This document shows positions 1 through 11,737 of a DNA stretch of 64,000 nt, in pieces; the first letter of the stretch is position 1; each line of letters begins with the position of its first letter. This DNA comes from Nemania diffusa (taxonomy: Eukaryota > Ascomycota > Sordariomycetes > Xylariales > Xylariaceae), in NCBI GenBank assembly GCA_038501195.1, contig JBBPUQ010000002.1, forward strand, positions 186,001 to 250,000, given 5' to 3'. The position numbers and the translations under genes were made by a program. Under the pieces are notes generated by a model, which was given only the letters and a program-made list of their open reading frames with translations, had not been told where the DNA came from and did no database searches.

Positions 1-477
1 ACCCATTAACAGGGATTAAGCGTATCCGCACTTTATGTAGGTTGGTGGCATGTAGGGTTAAATGTATACTTGCAAATACCTTAGGTACATACGGTAGTAT
101 TATTCCAAAATACATAATCATCAATTTTCGCGAAACAAACAGGTATCGATTATTTTGATTTCTATAGGGATTAAACTATCTCTATAGTATTCATTCTTGT
201 AGTTAACAGTCGCCATGCTTCGCCCTCTACCTCAGTAGTTACCTAGTTAGGTAGGTATGTCCTTCAGATACAAGATAACACCTTTTTACCCTCAGTGTAA
301 ATCCGACCAGTGGACTGATGAAATAGGAACCCGAAGTCTGCATTAGATGTTATACCTAATCATCCTCCAAGCATGCAGTGTTGTTGCTGCCGTTGTCATA
401 ATATCATATTATATGCCATGCACAAAACGCCGCTCCCCTGCCATCAACGTGTTTTCCCTGCCTCCCGACAGTTTACT
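1..477. other. intergenic, downstream of eIF3b
   Basis: No gene is supported here. Short ORFs on the plus strand at 347-874 are antisense to the eIF3b 3' exon. The stretch holds several TACCTA/TAGGTA-type motifs (for example near 60-90 and 240-265). Confidence 0.6.
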
Positions 478-2845
478 TCAAGGCACGATCTCTTCCGTTT
501 CCTCCATCACCTCTTCCACAATCTCTTCAATGACCTGTTGCTCCTCCCCGTTCTCTGGCTGCTCCACAAGGCCCTCGAGGGGGTTGGCAGGCAGACCACG
601 GTCCAGTCTTTCTTCCTCGACTTCCTCGTCCACCGAGGCACGCCATGCCAGCCACTCGTCGAGCATCCGTCTTCTCGCCTCGACCACTGCCAAGTCTGCT
701 GATGCTCCGCGTTCGGCATCCTCTTGTTCGAACGTCTTCGAGTACTCCCGCAGGTTCTTGCGGATCTGCTTCTGCTCTTCCTTGGACAGGAGCGTAGGGG
801 GCCGAGGTCGCCAGGCTAGTTGCCGGAACTTCTCGACAGGTTCCTCGCGTAGTTGCTCACCCTTGAAGTCATAAATGTGGTACCCATTTTCCATCTGTGT
901 AGTCTGGTCAGCTTCAAAAATCAAGCCTAGTGAAATCCACTACCGCGTAAATGGCTACACTCACCGCATGTTTCCACACTGAGGCCCAAGAAGCGACGAA
1001 GCGACCCGCCGGGTCCCACTGGATGTCGGTGAGGCCGTAGTGGTCGGCCGTGTTCGTGAGCTGTAGGTTAGCTGTCAGATCCTTGTCGCTCTCTGGCTTC
1101 TCGCCCTCAAAGTCGAGATCGTAGAATTCGAGGTCCGAGTTCTGCGCATTGGCGACCGTCGCAACGACGACGAATCTCCCCCTCGGCGACCAGTATATGG
1201 CATTGCTATTCTTTTTTTCCAGTGTGCGCAGATGCTTGAAGTTTCCCACCGTCGTGCCCTTCGCCTTCTCCGGGCAAAAGAAGGCAACCGAGGTCTTGGG
1301 CGGTACCGCCGTGGGCCCCGTTGGTTCCGATGTGGTAATAATGACGAACCGGTCTCCCTTTGGCTCCCACGCGAAGTTGATGACGGTGTCCTTGATGGTG
1401 TCAACGACTTCGACAGGTACCCCCTTTTCTTTGATTCTGAAGATCTCTAGTGTGGTGGCCTGTGACTTCTTCGACTTGGAGTGCCGATCAACCTTGACGG
1501 AGAGGTAGGTTGCATCGGATTGCCAGTGGAGCTTAGCATCCGAGACACTGAAGAGGTTCAGAGTTCGGACAATCTGCTTGGATGGTATGCTCATCAGTCC
1601 AACCTTAGCGGGGTTACTGCCGATCTCGGGAGTCCAGTAACAGAACAGCTGCTCATACTGTTTGACGCCCTCTCTCTGGGGCGTCGCCGGAGCCCACTCG
1701 AAATCCATGACACCATCTATCTTGATAGTGGTCTTGTCTAATAGGTTCATGCGGGGCAGCTCGTAGACAGAGATGGACGAGCCCTGGGCAAGCCGGGCGA
1801 CGTACTTCTCGTCAGCAGACCATTTGAAGGCCGGCCAGGGGAACTTGGGCGGGGGTTTGGCGCCGTCGGCAGCGGGGGCGGGGATGTCCAGATTGGCGAA
1901 TGATCTCAGGGGTTTGGCGGTTTCGACATCCCAGATGACATAGTTCTTCCCGTCCTCATCGAGGGACAACTGAGGGTGGCCCTCGTCGGGGATGGAGATG
2001 GGCCGGTTGGACCATGTGACTATGTATTTCTCGCCGGGGGAGAAGTCAAGCATGTTGACAAAGGGATGAGCAAACCGCTTCTGGCGCGACCACGATGCAC
2101 CGCCCCACAGCTGAACACCCTGCTGATGGACGGATACCAGGAAGCTTCCCAGGGGGGACCATTGTATAAAGCTCTCAGTCCAGTGTTGGCGGTCGACGAT
2201 GGTCTCGGGGGTGTCCTTTTCGTTGTTCCAGAAAACGCCAACGGAATCGCCACTGTACATGGCGAACTGATCGCGACCGCGACCGCTGGGGTCGGCCAAA
2301 AAGGAGCGCAAGTGCTCCTTCTCGGTGAACTCCTCGACCTTGGGCGGCACGTAGTTGTCGTCGACCCTGCCCTCGCGACCGTAGCGGTCGATATCGGTCA
2401 TCTTGTTGACCCTGAGAGTATGCCTCTTGTCGAGAGGCACCATGTCCAGCTGTCTGACGGCAGCGGCAGCCTCAGCGGCCGAGGAGAATTCCACAAAGGC
2501 AAACCTATCGGCGAGAAGAAACAACAGGTTAGTGAGTGTGAGTGGCGGGGGAGCGGGGGGAAGATGTGCGCACCTAAGTGATACTCCATCCGCGTCCATG
2601 GGCATGTAGATGAGGTCCTCTCTCGTCCTGCCAACCTGATTCAGCTTCTTCAACAGAAATTTGACTAGCTTGGGTTTCTGCTCCTCGTTGACTTCGGGGA
2701 GGCCGTCGACGACAACGAAGGTATCGTAGCCCTGCTCTAGCTGGACCTCGTATTTCTCTTTTAGGTCGGAGATATCGATCTCATCCTCATCGTAGTCATC
2801 CTCGTCGACATCGGCGTCGCGCAGGTGATCAAAAGACGGCGCCAT
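478..2845 (-). CDS. prt1: translation initiation factor eIF3 subunit b (PRT1)
   Basis: Scaffold subunit of eIF3, which recruits mRNA and the ternary complex to the 40S subunit in the cytoplasm. My model has three exons read from high to low coordinates, 2845-2574, 2504-965 and 894-478, giving 742 aa, the usual length for the fungal protein. Intron 1 (2505-2573) splits an Arg codon in the RRM; intron 2 (895-964) has donor GTGAGT and acceptor CAG. Seen: an acidic N-terminus (residues 10-25), an RRM with RNP2-like FVVVDGLP (43-50) and RNP1-like RFAFVEF (91-97), a long beta-propeller region, then the conserved block [12 protein letters not shown] and a charged helical tail rich in Glu. These match eIF3b family features. 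It is transcribed divergently from CCT2, 0.88 kb away. The start is the first ATG and lies directly before the acidic leader expected of the family. Confidence 0.96.
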
Positions 2846-3726
2846 GCTGGGCGAGCGGGGCTGGCGGTCGGCCGGGACGGGCTATAGAGAGGGGTTGGTG
2901 GTATGAGCTTCTGTCGGCGCAGAGATGGTATCGGGGGTGGCGTTGGCGTTGGCGTTGAATCCGTTGTATGGTATAGAGGAGGGCACTATGCCGGCGTGCA
3001 ACAACAACGACGTGCGAGAACGGGCAAAAGTTTCGCGAGCCTCAATAGATGAAAATTGCAGAAATGCACTAGATGGCGGGTGTGATTGGATGGGCTGAGA
3101 CGATGTATGGATGTGTGGGTGGATAGATAGATGGGTAGGTGGATGGCTGCAGTAATATCCGATGAATAGTGGGATCAATCTTTATTTTTTTTATTTTTTA
3201 TCCCTCCCGTCTGTAAATATAAATATAATAGAAGGGTCTACAAAAAAGTTGTGCGTCTAGTGCGGGGTATGCCGCTGGACATCACACAGGTACCTCCTCT
3301 AGATAGGCAGATAGGCACCCGCCCCACGAGAGAGCCCCTCTATCGATGGGCCTCTTATCGGGAGAGCTGGTTGGCTTGGGCGGAGGTGGGTTATCCCGCC
3401 AGAGCGCAGTACGCAGTACATACCTGGTACGTGTAGGTAGCTTTTCAAGGCGCAAGTTAGTTGATTTGGTAGGTGCGTACCTAAATTAAGGTACCTACCT
3501 CAGCTACCTTAGGTAAAATAATTTCTGCCTCGGAGCTTTTCTGACGATACCGACCTATCTAGATATTATCTACTACCTACCTATTAGCACACAGCCTCGC
3601 GCAACCTTCACTTTAGATCCCGTATTGAAATACCGGCTGCAGCGACTGCGACGACTACGACAACTACGACGATTGCGACAACCCCTCTTCTTTCTCAGGC
3701 GCTTCGTTCGGGCTCCAAGGGTCAAT
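2846..3726. promoter_or_regulatory. divergent intergenic region between eIF3b and CCT2
   Basis: Shared upstream region of two housekeeping genes. It holds a T-rich tract near 3181-3200 and a dense patch of TACCTA/TAGGTA motifs at about 3425-3590. No gene is supported; the small ORFs at 2882-3178 and 3251-3436 have simple, non-protein-like composition. Promoter role is inferred from position only. Confidence 0.5.
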
Positions 3727-5789
3727 ATGGTATGGCATCTCTAGACACCCCCCTTCCGTTATTAACGGTCTTGTTTACTTTTGATTCTAAAGTCTTTTCT
3801 TTGGTCTTGTTCTCCCTACTGCTGCTACTATGACCGTTACCATTGCTAAAAACTCGGGGGAATAGGCGTCTTTCAGTCCTACGCAGATCTTCGAAGAGGG
3901 CACCATCGAGGAGAAGGGAGAGAATGCACGTCTCGCTGCTTTCGTCGGCGCCATCGCCGTTGGCGATCTCGTCAAGAGCACTCTAGGTCCTAAAGGCATG
4001 GATAAGATATTACAATCTGCGTACGCCATGTCATCTTATCTCTTATAATACTTGGTCTTCCAACTCCTCCCTCCCTCCTTCTTTTCTTGCCCTTGCTCCC
4101 ACTACTTCCCTCGACCTGTCGCCGGGAGCAGATCAGCAGCCAGACAGACAAGGCTGTATGATGGCACCAACCATGACATATCAGTGGCTAACATGAGCCC
4201 TATGGCATCCTACAGCTCGACGTCCGAGATGATGGTGACCAACGACGGCGCCACCATCCTCAAATCCATCGCCCTCGACAACGCCGCCGCCAAGGTGCTC
4301 GTCAACATCTCCAAGGTCCAGGACGATGAGGTGGGCGACGGCACCACCTCGGTCGCCGTGCTGGCCGCCGAGCTCCTGCGCGAGGCCGAGAAGCTCGTCG
4401 ACAAGAAGATACACCCCCAGACCATCATCGAGGGCTACAGGATAGCGAGCCACGCCGCGCTGCAGGCCCTCGAGAACTCGGCCGTCGACCACAGCAAGAC
4501 CCCCGAGGCCTTCAAGAAGGACCTGCTCGCCATCGCCCGCACCACCCTAAGCTCCAAGGTCCTCGCCCAGGACCGCGACCTCTTCGCCAAGCTGGCCGTC
4601 GACGCCGTGCTGCGGCTCAAGGGCTCCTCCGACCTCAGCCACATCCAGATCATCAAGAAGGCCGGCGGCAAGCTCAGCGACTCGTACCTCGACGAGGGCT
4701 TCATTCTCGACAAGAAGATCGGCGTCAACCAGCCCAAGCGCCTGGAGAAGGCCAAGATCCTCGTCGCCAACACCACCATGGACACCGACAAGGTCAAGAT
4801 CTTCGGCGCCCGCTTCCAGGTCAGCTCCACGAGCAAGCTGGCCGAGCTGGAGCGCGCCGAGAAGGACAAGATGAAGGCCAAGGTCGACAAGATCAAGGCC
4901 CACGGCATCAACTGCTTCATCAACCGCCAGCTCATCTACAACTGGCCTGAGCAGCTGTTTACCGACGCCGGCATCATGTCGATCGAGCACGCCGACTTCG
5001 ACGGCATCGAGCGTCTGGCCCTCGTCACGGGCGGCGAGATCACGTCGACCTTCGACCATCCCGAGCAGGTCAAGCTCGGCCACTGCGACCTCATCGAGGA
5101 GGTCATCATCGGCGAAGACACCCTGATCCGCTTCTCGGGCGTCGCCGCCGGCCAGGCCTGCACCATCGTCCTCCGAGGCGCCACCGACCAGCTGCTGGAC
5201 GAGGCCGAGCGGTCGCTGCACGACGCCCTAGCCGTGCTCTCGCAGACGGTAAAGGAGCCCAGGACGACGCTCGGCGGCGGCTGTGCCGAGATGCTCATGG
5301 CGAAGGCCGTCGAGGGCGCCGCCACGCGCGTCGAGGGCAAGAAGCAGATCGCCGTGTCGTCGTTCGCCATTGCGCTGCGGCAGCTCCCCACCATCCTCGC
5401 CGACAACGCGGGTCTCGACTCGAGCGATCTCGTCGCGCGGTTACGCAAGGCCATATACGACGGCATGTCCACCTACGGCCTCGATCTCATGACGCCCGGC
5501 GGCGGCATCGCCGACATGCGAGATCTCGGCGTTATCGAAAGTTACAAGTTAAAAAAGGCCGTCGTCTCTTCAGCGAGCGAGGCTGCCGAGGTACGTGTAG
5601 GCGAGATGCCATGACTATATTCCTTCTTCATTCACGCCCTTTTTAGCCTCAATATAACCCCGCCTATTTCCCTTCCTCCCCACCCCTGTTTATACCTAGC
5701 ATATGCCTATAAACTAACGACGCGCCTAGCTACTTCTAAGAGTCGACAATATCATACGCGCCGCGCCCCGGAGACGAGAACGGCATTAG
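3727..5789 (+). CDS. cct2: T-complex protein 1 subunit beta (CCT2)
   Basis: Beta subunit of the cytosolic TRiC/CCT chaperonin, which folds actin, tubulin and other proteins with ATP. My model has four coding exons: 3727-3729 (the ATG alone), 3866-4020, 4216-5590 and 5730-5789, giving 530 aa, close to the family norm. Seen: an N-terminal QIFEEG segment, the group II chaperonin block [17 protein letters not shown], the ATP-binding segment with [11 protein letters not shown] (59-69) and GDGTTS (93-98), the apical domain, LGGGCAEM, and a C-terminus ending [16 protein letters not shown]. The first intron (3730-3865) begins immediately after the start codon. The last splice leaves one residue fewer than expected between EAAE and LLRVDN, so that boundary is a little less certain. 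G/C-biased third positions in exon 3 fit high expression. Confidence 0.96.
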
Positions 5790-6675
5790 TCTAAATGAAA
5801 AAAAAAGGTAGAATATGATATGATGGGACGACGGTCATGTAGATGTACTATTATCCTAGATTAATCATACCCTTCCCAAGGTGATAAGACAACCACCAAG
5901 GTCATAATAATAGTCGGAATCCATCTGTCGAGAGGAACTATCGTGGCCTTTGTCCTACTTATACCTAGGTAGCGGTAGAAGGGCCTGGAGAGAAAGATCT
6001 AGAGCCATTTCAGTCTACCTTGATCCTCTGACCATTCCCCTCGCGAGTTACGCTAAAAGGGAGGATGAAAAGACAAGTATGTTGATACGTCCCAATAGCA
6101 GGAGCACTCCCGACCGTCAGGTAAACAATCATAAGCCGGGCAATTCTAATCAATCACGAATAGTGGGCTATGCTATGCATAGGTAGCAGGTCAAACCAAG
6201 CTTCTAGAACTAGCTTATAGCTTCTAAGTTTTGTGTGCCTCATTGTAAGTGACATGTTATCTAGAAGCTAGCCATAACATCGCAACCGATTTCAAAATAC
6301 ACATTGCGCGGAATAAACGACATGGACAGGGAGTGAGTGAGGTGAAGTCCAGCATGGTGTATAGTATAAGTGATTTACACATTAAATATCAAAACCCCGT
6401 AAAGTGACGCCCCATCGCCCCCATCATGCTATCGGCCTAGTGTTGAGAAATACAGCCACGGCTCACGCATGCCCTCTCGTACAGGTGCAGAGCAGATAAT
6501 AAATATACAAACAACGGTGTGCAACGGAGAACCTCGCTAGCGACTGGCGTCGTCATGTCCGTCCGAAGTTACTTCTCCAGGCCAGCCAACCGAACGATGC
6601 CTGGCCCAACCAGGGCCGCGGGTCTGGAGCAGCCTAACCTAATCTAGCATATGCTGTCGTCAGCATGCTCAGTAA
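5790..6675. other. intergenic between CCT2 and GT90 gene
   Basis: No gene or RNA is recognised. The two flanking genes converge on it, so it holds their 3' flanks. The ORF at 5950-6186 has no recognisable features. Confidence 0.5.
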
Positions 6676-9600
6676 TTAAATAGCCCCTGAGAACCCAATG
6701 TTCTCCCTCTCGTCGTCGATAATGCGCCCCCATTCGAGCAGCAGCCGAAACATGTAAACCTGCATATCTTCTTTCCTCAGGGCCTTCTCAGCCCACCGCC
6801 TGCCCGCCTCGGCGATCGCCTGCGCGTCTCCCGACCCCGCGCCGCCGAAGTAGCTCACGGCGGGCCAGAAATCGACGAGGCGCAGGTCGAGGGGCACGTA
6901 GTGCTTCCAGGGGTGGACGCGCTCCTCCCACCAGGTGCGGAAGAGGGCGGCGCGGTACGGCAGGGACGCCGAGCGGAGGAACGGGAGGAAGCGGCCGCTG
7001 AAGGCGGCGCCGTCGAGGTCGATGAGGTGCCGGTGCCACCAGCTTTCTTGGAAGTCGAGTGGCGCCGGCGGTTCGGCCGACGAGGGCCCGTAGAAGGTCC
7101 TGTGCTCGGCGTCGCAGTCCTGCGCGTCGCAGCGTGAGAACGAGCCCACGAACGAGACGTTGACCGCGACCGGCTCGTCTAATGCGAGACCCGTTCGCGA
7201 GGATGAGCGAGCGTACGTCGCGACGGCGGGATTGGCAGTGTCGGTAGAAGGGCCTGGCTGATACCTCGCGACGAGGCGAAACGTGCTGCCTCTTTGTACC
7301 GTGCTTCGAATCGTCGAGGCCAAGTGCACGAACCTCGCTCGCAAAAACATCTGCCAAGACCCGCCTATGGCAAATCCGTCGGACGAGGCACCGCGCCAGT
7401 AGACGCTGTTCAGCTTACGGCCCCAAGGAATATCCTTGTCCTCCTCGTAAGATGCCTTGTCGTGGAAGCTCCACGGGCTAGGGTACAGTATGTCGGCAAA
7501 GTTGTGCACCCTGCTCTGGCTGAAGACGGGGAAGAGGGATTGAGAAGCAGCCATAGCCGAGGGGGACGTCAGAAACCCATGCAAGTGCTCCAGATCAGGC
7601 TGGTGGCAGAGGTCGGCAGACAGTGTCCAATTGCGAACGAAGCCATTCTCCATGTGAGGCGAGCGACAGCCCTCGCACCTGGCCTTGCGATTCCACCAGC
7701 GGACCTGGTTCGCGGGCGCGTCGGTAGGGCACGTGGTTGCTATTAATTCCGAGAAGATAGGGGTCTTGGACCACACGCGAAACGAATCCGGCCACCGATC
7801 CCATATGGACTCGTCGGCGGCGAGAAAGCCGTCATCCCACGGCGGATCCTGGGCCTGGCTAAACAAAACGAGGTCCTGCTTTAGCTGCAAGCGGGAACGG
7901 GCAGCTCGCGCTTTGTCCATGAGGTCGGTCATGTCGGCCCTGGGAACGGAGACACGGCATTCGTCGTCGAGGTTAAATGCCAGCTGCATATCGGGCAGCC
8001 ATTGACTGAACGGCTTGATCATCTCTTCCACCACATCCACCATCCATCTATGTGTGCCATGGACGTGCGGAGAGATCGAGATCTGGCCATCCCGGATCAG
8101 GAGACCACCCATGGACAAGCTCGGGTGCTCGAGGAGGTGGGTTGTCTTCGCGCGGAGAAGGGCTGGCGGGATGGCCCAGAAAGGGAGGAGGTCCGAATTG
8201 ATCTGGTCGAAGGTGTCGATGATGGAGGAGTTGACCGACCCGGCGAAGTCGTACCACTTGTCGAAATTAGGAGGCGGCGGCAATCCATAGCGCTGCCGAT
8301 ACACATCCACGGCAGACTGGAGGGATGTGCTCTGCATAGCGTTGGCCAGCCAACTATCCGACTCGGCACGTCCAGCAGCCATCGTCTGCTCGGGGGAGAG
8401 GTTAAGATAGCTCCGTGCGCGAGGGGAAAAGGCAGGAAAGAAGAGGACCAGGACAAATACGGCCAAGGCGTACGCACAGCAGCGGCCCAGGGCGAGCGCA
8501 TGTTCCCGGTGCAGCGACACGCCAAAGGACAGATTAGTCCGACAGAGATAGAGCAAGGCACCAAATCCTACGAACACTATCAACCCCGTAGCAAATCCCG
8601 CAAAGCTCGACCATACGGCATTCAATGTGCCATCAAACATCTTCGAGAGGATGAGCACCGAGACGGTTGTGGCTGTGGCCACAAGAGACACAACGTTCAC
8701 ATGGAAACTGCTTAACAAGTAGACTCCGGATACCAAGGTGAAAGCTGCCAGCGCGCTGTCGAGAGCGACGTCTCGGATCTCCAGGGGCGTGAGGGAGAAA
8801 TCCGTCAAGAAATTAGGCTGCTCGAGACAAGACCACACGGCGAATAGCGAGAGAACAGCAGCCGAGGTCCCAAGCAAGGCGCCGAGGAATTGCCAGACAT
8901 CTCCAGCTTGATCGTGGTTGGCTTGACGAAGCCGGGCAACCTGCGATATGATGACAGCATCGAGGAACACGGTGCTCAGCTGTCCGAAGGGGATGAAGCG
9001 CTCCATATACCTCCCGGCAGGACAAATGACACCGGGGCGATTCTCAGCCAGGAGGGAGAGATATGCAACAGCAAATCCCCATGGCAGGGCAAAGGCAGTG
9101 AACCGAGTGATGGAGTGTCGAGAGTATACGTTGCTGCTACTATCGTCGACGGCATGTCTCGGAAGACGGGTAGGTCGTAAGTAGAGATGATCGAATACGG
9201 CGACAACGAACGGGAGAAATGCCTTTGATTACAAAATTCTCCTTTAGCATGTCTCGCAAAGGTACCTATTGGGCCTACCTCCAGTCTTGGGTTTAAAGTT
9301 TGAAGAAACCAGAGACAACAAGGACGAGGCCGGGGACGATGCCATGGACTTACATATAGACCATCCCACGAGCATTGAATTATACGTGTTGTTTTCCAAT
9401 TCAACAGCACGCGCACAACAATAGGAACAACTAGACAGACAAAGGTGCTTAGACGAGGGCGAGACCGCAGCCAATTCCTCAAGTTGTTGAGCAAGGCCGG
9501 GGATTCTTGATGTTGTCTTTGCCGGTGCTCAGGATGCTGGAGACTATGAGTCTTGGCAAACCCAAGAAAGACAATACCAGTGAGAACCAGAGTGGCGATA

Positions 9601-9833
9601 GAGAAGTGTATGGGGCGGTCTGAGCACGAATAGGTAGAAATTGTTAGTTAGCATATCTATTGTTGGAGTATGCTCTGTGATGGGGTATATATCATAATAG
9701 TCGAATTATAAATAATGATGCAAGGGAAAAGGGGGAAAGAGAGAAACCGAAGGGTAGAGGGCGGAGGAGGCGGAGGAGTTGGGGGAGTTAAGTAGGAATT
9801 GGGGAAAGAAAGAGAAAAAAACCAACACATACC
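6676..9833 (-). CDS. GT90/CAP10-domain membrane glycosyltransferase (5' end unresolved)
   Basis: Probable glycosyltransferase family 90 enzyme (the family of Cryptococcus Cap10 and fungal xylosyltransferases) acting in the secretory pathway. Supported exons from 5' to 3': one ending at 9833, then 9619-9354, then 9222-6676. The introns at 9620-9832 and 9223-9353 restore a continuous frame rich in hydrophobic helices. Seen: several N-terminal membrane segments (for example FSIATLVLTGIVFLGFA and a cluster in the first 170 residues after the internal Met at 9006), a luminal domain, then the CAP10 block with PWGRKLNSVYWRG, SWHRHL-like WWHRHLIDLDG, FSGRF, and HYVPLDL; the protein ends ENIGFSGAI. 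The frame upstream of 9833 stays open to about 9962 but has no ATG, so at least one more 5' exon with the start codon must exist and I could not place it. The donor substrate and linkage cannot be read from the sequence. Confidence 0.85.
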
Positions 9834-11737
9834 AAAGGCCGCACTCGCAGAATAACGGGCTTGGAGGTTCAGGTTGCCAACGATCAAGGCGCTGTCGAAG
9901 AACGTGCGGGTTAGCGGAGGTGAGCAATAATGAGAAACTTGTCCGCGGTAGATACCAGGACATCAAGACATCAGAACATCAGAACATCTAGGACATAACG
10001 AACAAGAGTGCCAGAACATTCAGAACCCTCTCCGTTGAAGCCATCATCTTTCCGAAGTATGTGAGATGTCGCGGAACGGAGCGACAGCCCCAGCCGGGAT
10101 TGCGAACTTGTGAATGACGGCGCTCTCGGGAGAGATGGAAATGCTACAGTTGACAACCCGCATCATGTTGCCAGCAGCCTAGAAGCCGCCTAGAATTTGC
10201 AAAGCATGGCGTTATTTACCTATTTGCCTGTTAGGGAATTGGAACAGCTTTATCTCGCTGTCTACTTTGCTGCCCAGTACATTATTAGGTACGGAGATCT
10301 ATAGATAAGTACCAGGTACCTACAGCACTATAATATCGCCCTGCCTGTTCATTGGACAAGCCCAAGATATCTCCCAAATAGGCAAGAAAGAGACATAGAT
10401 ATCCATATCTTGGGCTTAGCGCCCGCCCTATTATACCAGCCCAGCCAATGCCACGCTCTATATCGTAGGTATCTGGTCCTATCTAACCGAGCAGTACCTC
10501 CCAAAATACGCCGTATACTTGAAAGAAAGTAAGCTATACAGAGTAACGTTGACGAAATTCTCAAGCTAGGTATTAGATATGCGAAACCTTTAACGAAAGC
10601 CCATATCAAAGCTACCCTATATATATGCTCTTTTTATTATCCTGTCACAGAAAAGGAAGCTATGGGCTTGATTTAGGACACTATAATTATTACAAGTATT
10701 AGTATTCGAGAACCACGGCAGCCTTACAAGGAAGTCCAAAGGCCTACGCATACACTCTATGCGTAGACAAACCCCGCACAAACCATTAGAAACTCAGGTA
10801 AAAGCTAGATCACGTCTATGTACAGCTGAGTCAATCTTAAGGAAAGAACCAAGATAGGGGCGTAGGACGATGGGTAGGATGAGGGGATAGGTGACGCTGT
10901 GACAGGGGGAATGAGGCGACACACCCAACACGGATAGGTCGAGATAAGACCCTAGACTATCTAAATACTCGGATGGTCAGATATAGCACTCGCCAAGTAG
11001 AACACCAAATCATCTGCGTACAGAGTGCATACACTACCTAGGTGTCACAGTTACCCTTCAATCGCCGAGTTTTTTCTTCCGCCCCATCGCAGGATTTCTT
11101 TTATTGTTCCTCTCGCTCTAATATGCCTCTATGTCTATTTTTGCGTTGGAAGTTTGCGTAGAAAAAGTGATTACTGTTGGTGTCAGTGTACCAAGTCGCC
11201 ACCTCGATCCAGAATACGAGTATGTAATAATATGCCAAGACTACCAAGACTAATACAAGCGAAAATACGCCAAGCATAACATCGCTAGGAGTATTTCAAC
11301 CGTCGAAAATCGCCCCCCGCTATTTTATGTGCCCAGTCAACGTGACTTCGGATATACCAAACAGCTAGACTGGTCTATCCACGCTGATGCCGGGTTGTTG
11401 TTCATACCTCGTGTAAACTCGTTGTAATGGCGCTTTATATAGAATTAGTAAAAGAATACTATCAGAGACTTTCAAGTAAAGCTAGAGATTAACAAAACTT
11501 TCTAGGCGACACTTAGTTAAGACATGATAAATAAAAATAAAATAATAAAATATTTATATTAAATAAATTAAATAATTCAAATTTTGAAAATCAAAAATTA
11601 TAAATAATTTTAATATTATAAACCTCGAACTAGTTTTAATTTAACTAAACACAAGTTTTCCCAATCCTTTTTGCATTTTAGCCACAACCAAGCCACAGGC
11701 ACTCTTGCCGATAACATAGAATAAATCTAGCCCGCCG
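9834..11737. other. intergenic, start of accessory island
   Basis: The missing first exon of the GT90 gene probably lies in the first few hundred bases. The rest holds no gene I can support. A/T content rises sharply at about 11520-11660, where a short AT-rich patch precedes the patatin gene's 3' end. Confidence 0.5.

Noticed and set aside
1976..2581. 201-codon plus-strand ORF
   Set aside because: Antisense to the eIF3b coding exon and running across its first intron; no recognisable domain.
4547..5221. 224-codon minus-strand ORF over CCT2
   Set aside because: Antisense shadow of a well-supported chaperonin exon; Leu/Val/Asp/Gly-rich with no domain.
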